From Cristatella mucedo (lineage: Eukaryota; Bryozoa; Phylactolaemata; Cristatellidae): 64,000 nt of DNA. Position 1 is the stretch's first letter, and every line of letters starts with the position of its first letter. A program made the translations under genes and the position numbers. The stretch is taken from assembly GCA_009760855.2 (NCBI GenBank), contig WPIO01000014.1, positions 3,898,501-3,962,500 on the forward strand. The letters are read 5' to 3'. Positions 35,901-47,973 of the stretch are shown piece after piece. The notes below the pieces were generated by a model. That model was not told the origin of the DNA, did not search any database, and worked only from the letters and a program-made list of their open reading frames with translations.

Positions 35901-38900
35901 CACCTCTTTCTTCAGCGAGCCCAGGTGCTCGGACACGCGCACGAGCTCGGCAATGAGCTTCTTCAGCGGCGCCACGTCGTCGCGCAGGTGCCTCAGCAGC
36001 TGCGCGAGACCGGGGGCGCAGCCACTCCCGCTTGCCTCATCCGAGCAAGGCGGCAAGAGCGGGCCGTTGCACAGTTGTGGCCATTGCTGTTGCTGCTGGA
36101 GCACGCCCTCGGCCTCACCGACACCGGCCAGCAGCTGGTCGAGCGCTTTCGACACGAACAGGCAGGCGTCCTGCTGCAGTGCCTCGCGCTCCTCGATGGC
36201 CAGCAGCTGCAGCACGTGCTTGTCGTGACTGGTCGTCGACGGTGTGGCAGGGGCGGCGGCAGCGTCGTCGGGCGAGGCGCAGCCGGATGCTGCTGCGGAA
36301 GTGGCAGCTACCGGAAGCGTCCGCAGCAAGCGGGCCTCTTCTTGCCGCCGTGGCATCAGTCTAGCGCCAGCCAGAGCGCTAACGACGGCAGCCAGAGTGC
36401 CGGCTTGTCGCTTGCTGGCTCCGGGGTGGGGCTGGCGGTCCTGGCTGTGTGTGCTACCTGGAAATGTGCGAGCAAACAATTTTGCAAAATGTGCTGGCAG
36501 TGCGGCCCGGGACCCCACCAAAGACCTAGCCGGAAACTCCTGTTAAACGGACGAGTGCCTTCGTGCACGTCGGTTTGGGGCTATGATGCTACTCACCCGG
36601 TAGTGGCAGCAGCTGGCAAAGCGCACCAGCAGCAGCGCTCGAGAGTAGCTGAGAGTCAGCAGTAGCCAAGTGTCTGCAGCCAAGGACCACTTTATGTTGC
36701 CTGTGCGTTCATCGGCTGCAGCAGCGGCCTTGCTGCCGATCTTGTAGGCCTTTCGGTAAGTTGGGGCATCAGAGCATTGCTTCGACGAGGGCGTTCGTTG
36801 TAGTTGTAGCGGATGCGGGTCCACGCTTGAATTGCTGTCAGCATGCACGAGCGAGTGCTGTCCTCGAATGCCCGGGCAGCTAGCTCTGTCGGCTCAAGTC
36901 CGTTTCGCTCGGCGAGCAGTTCTCGTCACCAGAGCTCTTTGCTGCTGACTCTGGTGACGCCCGGGCCGGGTGTCTTAGGGCAGCCTCCAAGCCACACCCC
37001 CTGCTACTTAGAGCTACCACTCAGCCACCCCTGCCACCCCTTGTCGTGGCACTGTCGGGCTCCGCCCTCACTGCGTGCCAAGCCAAGCCAGGTGCAGGTG
37101 CTGCCGTACGTTTTCTTACCTTCCACGACGAACCGGCTGGGCGAGGGCGTTTTCCTGCCTCCGTGAAAGTGCGTCAAGTTGCCTGCCGATTGTGATGTCA
37201 CACCGGTAGCCAATTGAAGCAGCTCTTCGACGCGCTGCCACCAAACCTGTCAGCTTTGCTTGGTGTCGGCACAAGTATTGGCATTGCAGCTGATGGGTAG
37301 CTGCTGGCTGCCCTGGCGCAGATCTGCTTGGCCCCGTGCTACAGGGGAGAGAGAGGGGAGCAGATGGAGCCGTGCCTTGCCATGCAGTACGCTGCAGCAT
37401 TTGGCTAACCATGCTGCCCGACCGCTTCGAGGCTCTATAGCTGGTGGCGCTCGCATTTCCGTGCAGTGGAACCACGGCTGGCAGATTCGATCCTCGTGAG
37501 GCTGTCTGCTCCGGCAGCGGCATGGCGGGCGACTCGAGGCACGTTGTGCTTGAAGCCAGGCAGCTAGGAGCTAAGGAGAGCGCGACTACGGCAGCCAAGC
37601 TGAACGGCCTCGACGGCTCGTCTGATGAAACCATTGCTGCGCCCATTGAATCACCGCAAGACTTGGGCTGTAAGCTTTCTGTTTCAGAGAGGTAAGATGC
37701 CGGCCGCATCGATGACTTCAAGCCGTAGCTGCTTTCCCTGTGCGAGAGCTCTTTGCTACCGACGTTATGTAGTCTCACTGTTTCACTACCTGAGTGGTTC
37801 TATACCCAGACCTAGGGGTGGGGTGTGCTGCTTGCTAATCGTTCTTGCATGCAGCTAGCTTGATATGTCGCTAGTGATGGATGTGACGTGCCAACGGTTA
37901 ATGGATTTATCTTGAGGAGCGGGAGGGGCAAGGTGAGAAAAGGGATTGGGTCGCAGGACGCCGGCCTCCCGTGTCCATCGCCGTGAGGGTGCCGCTGAAA
38001 ATAACATGAGGTATTTGACATCGCAAACGCAACATTTTACTTTGCTATAAACTAAGCCTTAGGCCAGAGCGTTTGTGTATGCACGCACATTCTCGTATGA
38101 TCAGGTGCTCGCCCACTGGCTTGCTTGCAAATGCACCCCAAAATTCTAAAGTTTCGTTTGCTGAAAGGGACTGTGCCCACCGTGACGTGTAAAGAGTTCG
38201 TCAATGTCGTTTTGCTCTCTTTTGGCTCCACCGCAAGTTATATTCGCAAAACGCTTGACAACCCGAAGGGATATCTACACCTGCCAGAGAGAAAGAGTAT
38301 GTCATGTAATGAGTCATCGTGAGTTAAATCCCACGACCTCCGGAAACAGAGGCCCATTTGCCAGTTGCCAGCAGGCAACTGTTGTAAGCTTGACCTGATC
38401 TGGCAATACTTTGTGTTTGTTTACTTTGATCTCCTCTACCAGTCCTCGGCCGAATGAATGCGAGCGGCTGGCTAGCGATCACGAAAAAGCCAACGAATCG
38501 AACATAAACCACACTATTCCGGTAGGTCGACCCGTGCAGGCAAAGCAGTAAGCTACTCTTCGAATGCAGCTAGCTCGTGTCCCCGATGGACCGACTTTCA
38601 CTCAGCTGGTTGCTGCATAAGCACCTTATGCTCGAGAAGGGTCGGCTGCCTTGCCAGTCACGTGTGTGCTTGCATCCGATCTTGCTGGCCGTGCCACCGA
38701 CGCAAATAAGCTCCAGCATAGCCAACCGGCGAGTCACCGCACGTCTCCTTTCCAGGAACTTGCTCTTCTGCACTCTGCTGCTGCCACCTGTGCTGTGGCG
38801 CTTGCATGACGCGGCTGCATTGCAGTTATCGTTGTGCCTCTCCCTGCTTGCTCACCAGTCCTGGTTTCAGGGAAGAGTCGGGGGGTGGTGGTGGTGCCTG

Positions 38901-38955
38901 CAATCTCTGTTTGTCTGTCTGTCTGTCACTCCCTCTCTGTCTGTCTGTCTGTCTA

Positions 38956-38987
<32 letters not shown>

Positions 38988-38992
38988 CCTGC

Positions 38993-39039
<47 letters not shown>

Positions 39040-42000
39040 ACCCACCCACCACCATGCTATGCCAGCAGCAGTCGGCAGTCCGGCTGCTGGCCGCAGGCAG
39101 CCTGTTTCAGCCGTTTCTCTTTCCGCCGCTGCATTGTTTGGCATGCTGCACGTCGTCTTGATTCAAAGGTCGCCACAGCAGGAAGCTTGCACGCAGAAGT
39201 AAGTGCAGCGCAGTTCGTCTTGCCCCCACGTAACGTACGATCCTAAAAAAAGACAATCTAGTGGGTCCGTCCAGGCACGGCAGCTGCGCTTCGGGAGCCG
39301 TTGCCAGAGACTAAGGCATGCGTCCGGCCGCATGCAGGCTCATTGTGTGCCGTCTGCCCTGGGTCGTCTGCGCACACTAAACCGCAGATTTGTGGCGCTA
39401 CGCTGCTTTTGTAATGGCACGGCGTGTGCACTATCGCACCAGCAGTGCATAGACTCACTGCAAAAGCGTCGGTCTCTGCTGCAAGAAATCCGCCGTGCAG
39501 GGAGAGCCGAGGAGCTGCCCTGCATCGGCCGCTGTAGCTGCCAAGCACGAACTCTGCGTAGCCAGCTGCTACCGTCCCTCAGTTCGTTGCGCGTGCTTGG
39601 CACAGGCTTTTTGCTAACCCCACGTGTTGTCGCAGCTCTCACCAATAACTCAACACTGTCTGGAGTGTTACTAAGTGAGCAGCCCTGCACACATTTTGCT
39701 GCTGCAGGTGGCCTCAGAGGCAACGCTGTCTACACTTGCTGTCTGCAGTGCAGCCGTAAGTGCAGTGTGTCCCGCATCAGCCGTACGTACTGGTGCGGGA
39801 GAGCTGGGGAAACCAGAGACGTAGCAACCTCCTCTTACCCTGCCTCCATGCATTCTCACTGGTTCGAGTCAGTGCAGGCATAGCTCGAAACCCTCTTTTT
39901 GAAGACTGTCCTATGGCTGTGTGTGTGTGTGTGTGTGTGTGTGTATAAATATATATGTATGCATGTATGTATGTGCATGCATGCACACATGCATGTATGT
40001 ATGTATGTATACTCCGCCATGTCTAAATGGCCGAATCGCTTCGAATGGATCGGTCAGCGGTGAAGCAAACCGCCGTCGTGGTCATGGCTGGTGCCAATTT
40101 GTGTGCCTCATCACCACCCCAGCCGACATCTGCGAGTGGCCATTGTTTTCCTGAGGCTGGCCACGGCGCTTGCCCAGAGGCAGCAGCCAGCGCAGCTCAA
40201 TCGAGCGCTTGCAGCGGCCGAGCTGACAGATCTTTTCTCCTGTAACCGGCCGCTCGGCCACCGGTGCTCGCTTTCACCGCTGGACGGTGTTGCCTGCCAC
40301 CTGGTTCCCGTGGCCTCGGCAGGTCGGCCGATGACCCCTCCCCAGCTTGCTCTGACGACTGCCAGCCCTCTCATGGCGCCATGACCAAGGTCGCATCGTT
40401 CCCGCTGCAGGTTGGCCTTGCTTAAAAAGAGCGGCAGCGAAGAGTGGAAGAAGCGTCTCAGCAAGGCTGGCGACCTCGATGAGGCGCCCGTCGCTAGCGC
40501 TGGCAGTGGTGGCAGAAGTGGCGGCGGCGCCGTGAGCATCGCCGACCGGCTGAGCAAGATGCAGGAGCACTCGCAGCGCTGGCAACAGAAGAAGGGCGTC
40601 GAGAATGATGCCGTACAGTTCACGGCTGAGGCTAAGCTAGCGTCGAGCAGTGCTTCGGAGGAGGCCATGGAAGAGGCAACGGCAGGCGGCAGGCAGATGC
40701 ATGTGAGCAGCCCGCTGATAGCCTTGAAGCAGAAAGCGGTCAAGCGTGCCTCGTCGCTGAAGCTCAAGTCAGCAGCCGGTGAGTGGCCAGGACATATGCG
40801 CGCACCCCTGCCAGCAGCAGCATGGCACGTTGCCTCGCTGGTGGTGCCTTCTGTTACTCCGAGGTGCAAATGGCAGTCAAGAGTCGGCGGGAGAGCAGGT
40901 GTGGGTTGGGTGCTCTTTATCGTGTGCAGCTCTTTAGCTGCTCCATTTGTGGACAGTTTGATCTTTAATGGCGATGCTTTGTTTTGTGGCACGGCATTGC
41001 CCGGTCAGTTGTGGCACTGCTGCCTGGATCAACCACGGTGGGTGTTACATGTTCAGCAATCACAAGCAGCCCTCCCCCCCCCTACATCCAGTGTGTACAC
41101 TCTTTCTGATGAGGGCTCTACTGCTTTGCTGGCTGGCTGGCTGCTAAGGTCAGACGTAATTTTCTCCTGTGCCCCCCCCCCAGCCCTCAACTGGTGTCTG
41201 TAGAGCACTTGCTCGTGCACTGCTGCAGGCGTTAGTTAGCAGGGATGAAATCAGCATGCCCACTACTGGCCCCCACACACCTTGCTCCATCAGCCAACAC
41301 CAGACCCGACGAGCAGAATGTGCAATCATTTACATGCTTGGTAGGCACCGAGAATGGTATTGCAAGTGGCAGCATTGTGAGGCCCAAGTCGATGTTGCTG
41401 GGTCACTCACCGGCCTCCTCCACTAAGGCAAGCCAGGTCGCCAAGGAGGTCAAGGTACCTAGCATGGAAGACTTGTCTGCCTTTTTTGCACCAGCGTCGT
41501 CAACTGACGATTCAGACCTTCTTACCGATGTGGATCTGTCTCGGATCACCGCTGCTCCAAATGTGTAAGCATGTCGATTGCTTTTCATTCGGCTTTGCAG
41601 AGGGGCAGCAGCAGCAGTGGGGCATATGAGTGTCTGTGTTCTCTTTCGAAGGCTGTCATCTGTCGTGCGCATTAAGCCGAAGAGGAAAAATCATGGAGTG
41701 GCCAAGAACCCTGTCAAGGCCCTGCTGAACAGGGACGACCTTCGCACGGCATACACTGAAGTCATTACCACCGGTCCTACAGCTGAACTACACCCTGCCA
41801 GTCTGGTCAAGTCAGTATGTAAGTGTTTCATTCATTTTCATTCTATTCAACGGCGTTTGTATGCATGCTTAGCTAGTTAAAGCAGTTTGCGGAATTTATC
41901 TTTTAATTGTTATCATGCTCATGAACTTGTCTAACTAAAAAGTTCTGAACTGTGAGGCTGGCACATACAGATTTCTAAACTCAGTGGCTCCCAGTGATAT

Positions 42001-45000
42001 TCCTAGGATATTGTGCGCCCAGGGACGATTTGCACAGATGCCCCCCCCCAGTATTAGGCGCCCATTTTGTCGTCCCCTGAGCCAGCGCCCCTAATCCAGT
42101 GCCTGGGGACATATGCTCTCCACCTCCGCCCCCTTTGCTATACAAGTGCTGGCTTCAACTTGTCTGCTGCTGGTAGACTGCACACCTTCTATGTCCCTCT
42201 TACACATGCTGTTTGCAGTTTGTCACCCTACAATCATTAAGATCTTAACCTCTATTTGCTACTCAGGTGTTTTTGCTAGTAATGAACTTATGCAGAATTA
42301 AAGAGATGCGAGGTGTTAGAGTTGGCTTGGACCATGGATTAGTCGCTCACACCATGCAGAAGTGGCCTGGTGGGGTTACTGGCTGGTAAGGCAGCTAAGT
42401 CATGATGTGGCCATCGAAGTCCATCTACCGACGTTTTAGCTCCAAAGCTTAGGAAATCCACAATGAAACTGGCAGCTTTAGATTCGATCTCAGAGTCGGT
42501 CTGACCAAGTCAGGTCTAGATACAGCTCGTAAATAAATCGCTTGGTAGACCTCTGGTATATGGCTGTCCAGTGGGTTTTGTGGTCATTATTACTAACTAG
42601 CACTAGATATCGAAGGCCAACAGCAAGATGTCGTTTTAGCTGAGTACTGCAGTCAGAGAAAATGTGGGCTTTGTCAAGAGCCAATAATCTAACACCCAGA
42701 CACCAAAACTTGTTTTGTTTTAGGTTTTTTTGATCTCATTTTGATTCTTTGTTCCAGATATTATACTAAGTGATTTTATCATTCACTTTGATGTTCAACA
42801 GATTCTGCTTAGTGCCGATTTTCCTGCATAGGTCGAATGATTTTCTCTTGTGGCAAATGTGCACGGCCCCAGTCACAAAAAAGGTCACGTTGTCGATCCA
42901 ATATTCTCCCTCGATTGCACGGTGTCAGCTTCTGTTATCACCAAATTATTATCTGACCGCACGTGGTTCTCGGTCTCTTTGCACCTGTGTTCCGATTGGT
43001 ATCTTAATCTGTCCGTGAATCCAAAGTCTAAAGAACCTTGTCGTTTATTGCAGGTCACTAATGAATAGCACCTGATGCTAGGCATGGCCATTGAGTGAAC
43101 CAGGCGAATTATTACTGCCAGAATGTTTGCATGCAATGCAGCCTGTCGTACTCCGGGCTAGGAATTTCAACCTGCATGTCTGAAAGACGAGTGTCAGAAT
43201 GATTCTTCCATGGCCAGCCTACGGTGGCAGCTGCTTAACTGCTTGCAGCTGGGCTGGGTCTTTGGCTCACCGAGTGTGCCGCAGGCGGTGTATCCCGCTC
43301 TTTCCCTCTCTCTCTCTCTCTATTTAAAAGAAATTAAAAAAGTAAAGGCAAGCTAATTCAACAGCCTCACTCATATGGCAGCAGAAGAGAGCTAGGAGAT
43401 ATCCTTCTGCTTGCTTGCTGCCAGCAATAAAGGATTGCTTGCTCCAGGTCTCGAACCCACGATCTGAGTCGTGCAGAACGAGCACCTTAACTCTTATCGT
43501 TTTTGGCTGGCGGCAGCATTTGCATGATGCCTTGGTCGTCTGGTGCATCCAAATCGCTTACGAAAGCATGTTTACTCGTATCATTCATTCTTTTGCCCAT
43601 TCAGCTTTGCGCAGCCATCACTTGGCCAAGGAAGCTCTCGCTGGTCTCGCTAGCAAGGAGAACTTCAAGAAGGTTGCCCTCAAAAAGATGGACATCCACG
43701 AAGCCGGCTCTCTCCTGGGCGGAAAGGAGATGCTTCCATACAAGGAAATCATGCTGCTCCAGATCAAGGGCCGCAGGCACGTCCAGACTCGCCTCGTCGA
43801 GCCTCACGCTGCATCTGTCAATAGTGGCGACTGCTTTCTGCTCGTTCTCAAGGACAGTATCTATGTCTGGTACGGTGAATTCGCCAACGTTGTCGAAAAG
43901 AGCAAGGTGAGGGGCCATATAGCTGGATGGCCACATCCATCTGGCCAAGCTGCACACAGCCGCTCGGCTCTCTTTCTGCGGCTGCCTTCTTGGAAATCAG
44001 TGCAGGATGGTTCTGTATAAGTTCCTTAATGGTTGCAATAGCTTTCCTTTCCTCATGCTGCCTGGTCTGGTGAATGTAATAAATCCACTCTGGTCTGGTG
44101 AATGTAATACATGGGCACGCATGCTGATGAAAGATTTGGTATTTTTTCACTAGAAGCTACAGTGACTGTTTTGCGCTGCGTCACCACATTACCGTGCATT
44201 TGTGTGCAAGCGCCGATCCTGCATGTCTCCATTTCCTGGTTCATTGGACCAGCTTCCTGTTGCATCCACTGCAGGCATCCGAACTAGCGACGTTCATACA
44301 AGCAACTAAGGATCTGGGCTGCAAATCGGCTCAGCATGTTATTGAGATCGACGAAAGAAAATCGCCGAGCCTCATGTCCATCAAGCAGTTCTGGAACCAC
44401 CTGGGCGGCAGGAGAAACTACGCAAGTATGCACCACGTGTGTCAGTCGGCGTGGGAGCACGCTTGCAGCCGTGAGCTGCCTTGGTCGTGTGCTGGTTGCC
44501 TCGCAGTCTTGGCAGCCTGTGTCGTGCTCTATGCTGAGCACCTTCATGAGCTGTCTCATCACACCGAGCCACTGGCTGGACGTGATGAGATCTATGTCAC
44601 AGCGAGGAGGACTCGAGCCCAGCTCGAGCCAGCTGGTGCTCAGATTTGCAGCCTCCACCGACAAAAACATAAGCCCGGTGTCCTGCACTTGCAGCTTCAC
44701 ACGTGGCTGCAGCTATTCACTCGTGCAATTAGACCCGCTGGCCTAGCCCGACGTTGCGGGATATGCTTCAGCTCGTTTTTGCTAGTTTCTGCATCTCCAG
44801 CCCTATCCTTGTCTTTGACAGAGGCTGGTTCATCAGAAGAAGACGAGCTTTACGAAGAATACATCACACAGACGAACCTGGTGTACGTCGTCAGGGACGA
44901 AGAGCTCGTGCCGCTGGAGCAGTACTGCGGCACGCTGCCCAAGTTCGAGATGCTGAACGAACGCGAGGCTAGTACCGAAGGCCACCTCCTCCCCACTGCT

Positions 45001-47941
45001 GCTGCTGCTGCCATTCACCACCGCCACAGCTAGCTCGAGATCGCACGCTGCTGCTACCGTCATCTTCTCCTTGTCATGCGATGCTCTCATGGCCTCGGTC
45101 TTGATAACGATGGGCTCATGCTCATGCTCGCGCGCTGAGTCGACACTTACCTGCAAATGTTCCGTCCGTCTGTGTTTGCTCGCACGCACGTTTGTCGTAG
45201 CTTCACGTTGCGCGTGCCTAGCCGACGGTCTTTTGCTGTCGCGCTTGAGGCGCGAGGGCCGAGCCGGCACACACTGAACGTGCGCAGCACCGAGGCCCGG
45301 CCGGCCGGCTGGCCGGTGGAGGCGCCAGCACTCTTGCCGAGCTGCTCACTTGCTTCGCGCTCCACCGCAGATGCTCGTGTTCGACTTTGGCACCGAGCTG
45401 TACGTCTGGTATGGCCGAGAGGTGCCGCTTGACAGGCGAGCCGTGGCGCTGGAGCTGGCCAGGCAACTGTTCGATCAGGGCTACGACTACGCCGAGTGCA
45501 ACATCAACCCGATGTCGCCCTTGCTCGGTGCGTGGCTGCCTGCAATTCGCCTCACCCCACTGCAGCAGGCCGACTGCTGCAGTGGGGCGTGGCACTTAGT
45601 TGACACACCGGATTATACCGGATTCATCGCATGCACCTTGTCTCTGTGGGCCCGTGGCCGAGCGTCTGCCGCGTGGCATGCGTTGCAGCTCACGACAAGG
45701 GCGGCATGCCTCTGAAGAGCAAGCAGCGGCCCAAGTGGTGCCTGCTGGCTAAGGTCAACCAGAACATGGAGACGGCTCTGTTCAAGGAGAAGTTTCAGGA
45801 CTGGCCTCCAGAGCCTGTCCGCGCAGCGACCATCGCAGCCAACAGCACGACTGGCGACAAGGAGAAAGACTCGGCACACAGCGGTGGCAAGGCGAGCTCG
45901 TCCAGCAACATCGCTGCCACCTCGGCGGCGGAGGAGCTCAGGCCGTGCGACGTTGGGCCGATGCTGGAGCCGACCGGCGGCCGATCGCCGGTCACGCTGC
46001 TGCTCGAGAACACCAACGTGGGCCGTGGCAGCTACTGGCAAGTGACCGCCGGAGCTTCGAAGACAGCCGCAGCAGCTCTTCGCGACTCGTGCACGGCGGC
46101 CGCTGCCCCTCGTCGGTGCGCGCCCGGTGCCCGTGATTTGAGTGGCTAGCATGAAATTCATGCTAGCTGCGGCCATTTTATGATACTCGTCACCGCCTCA
46201 GCCGTTGCCCTCGGAAGTAAGGACCGCTGATGGCGAATGAGCACTCCAGTCAGTCACCTGCAGCCACCAGGGCCTGCCAGCTTGAGGATAGATAGGCGGT
46301 GAAGTGCTGAGGGGGCTGTCTACTTGCAGGCCCCTAGCACTAGGGGCGCCCAGGCCAGTGCTACACACAACAGGGAACGCCCACTAGCTGGTTTCCCAGG
46401 TCATACAACTGCTGGTCGGTATATCTTGTTCGACTGAGCAATTAAACCAGGCACCTATTTGCCAGCAGCTAGGTGCCAAAAATATGAGTACGTGTGGTCT
46501 TTTGAAGGCCGAATCTTAAGCCGAGTTTAATGGCTCGCTCGGCAACAGGTGCCGGTAGCATTCCCATCTATTCACTTGACTGTAATCCTGCTTCCACAGT
46601 GGAGGGGAGGGAGCTCCCCTTTCCCGGCGCATAGGGGCGATGCTCCAGCCATTGGGGGGGGAGAGAAAATGGGGCTTCTGTATGTGTGTCATCATGCTCG
46701 AATGCCCACCCATGGTTGGGTTTGCCTGGCACGTTTGTGTGTGCATGCACACACGACCAGCAGCTGTACTAACTGATGCCTTGATTCTGGGTTCAAAGTA
46801 CTCGTTTTAGTGGAAGTGCGTGCAATACTCCATTGAATGCTCGCAAGAAACACGTTAAGACTGCTGAGATGTGAAAGATTTTGGGTGGCACCGTGGGAGG
46901 GCTGGGGAAGGGGAAGCCCGCGCAGCATGCGAGGCTACATCGGATGCACCACCACCGGGGGGGGGGGGGGGTGGGTGGGTCGATGAAGAGCAGCTGCTCT
47001 CACTGTTCGCCTAGCGCCGGTGCCGTGACATAGAGTTTCAAGCCAAACGCTTCGATCCTCTCGTCCGTCGATCACAAATCCTTCTCTGTCGAGTGGGGGG
47101 TGGGTGGGGTGGGGAGGCATTGGAGGCGGTGAGGGCAGTGCTAAAGGGCCCTCTGCCGCTGCCATGCAGACCGCACATTCAAGTTCTATGTAGCTGCTCG
47201 TGCTGCAGGTGTGAGTTCGAGGACGGCCTGAAGAGGGAGTACCGCATAGAGACGACAGACGTGCGCGTGTGGCACGTGCTGGACTATGAGCACCGCGAGG
47301 TGACGTCGCCATCAAGTTTTGGCCAGTTTTTCTCGGCCGAGACGTACATCGTTCGGTGGCAGTACGTCGTTCAGCAGCTTGGTGAGTGGCAGCAGAAGCA
47401 GCCGCAGTGGCGCACATCCTGGGCCGCACCCCCATGGAGGCGGCCACAGCATGGCAGACTTGTCCTTCAACCAGCTGGCAACTTCAACGCTGTCCTTCAA
47501 CCAGCAGGCACGGCTGCTGCGTAGCATTGGCGCAGCTATGCGTAATTCGCTGCCATCTTTTTCTCACTCGATTTCTTTGGCTTTCTAGGTGTGCGTGACC
47601 TGCGAGGCAACACGAGCAAGCATCAGCTGGCGACCCTGGGTCGCGAGAGGCACGCCTACTTCTTCTGGCGAGGCGAAGACGCTTCGGTGAATCAGAAGGG
47701 AGCTCTGGCTCTGACGACCGTGGAACTCGATAAGGGAGCCGGGCCGCAGGTGAGCAAGAGGCGCCGTCAGAGGGGAGGGGCAGTGGTGTTAGGGCCCGTA
47801 GTAGCTGCAGCAGGCGCTCACGAGGTGCAGCGAGGCTCAAGCCTGTAGGTAGCCATCGTGCGCCCGTGACGTCCAACCTGTCGCTGGCTTGCTATGTGCT
47901 CGACCTCCGCATGGACAGACGAGGGGATTTGATCACCCACT

Positions 47942-47973
<32 letters not shown>

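Larger units (their letters stand above)
31211..37517 (+). other. Supervillin 6.3-kb intron hosting a nested gene
   Basis: It contains a (CT)n tract at 32879-32988 and the antisense single-exon KASH-like gene at 33444-36356. In 31211-32870 and 36360-37517 I see no exon that I can support, although the second part is GC-rich and would be the promoter side of the nested gene. Confidence 0.75.

Noticed and set aside
36357-36521. Extension of the KASH-like ORF to 36521
   Set aside because: The upstream 55 codons begin at a TTG and contain an acceptor-like TTTCCAG; the first ATG in frame is 36356. A spliced 5' exon remains possible.
39203-39883. 226-codon ORF on + in the intron between supervillin exons 11 and 12
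   Set aside because: Cys/Arg-rich without any motif, splice phase or neighbour support; GC-rich intron gives such ORFs by chance.
40111-40992. 293-codon ORF on the - strand
   Set aside because: Antisense shadow of supervillin exon 12, which has clear family motifs on +.
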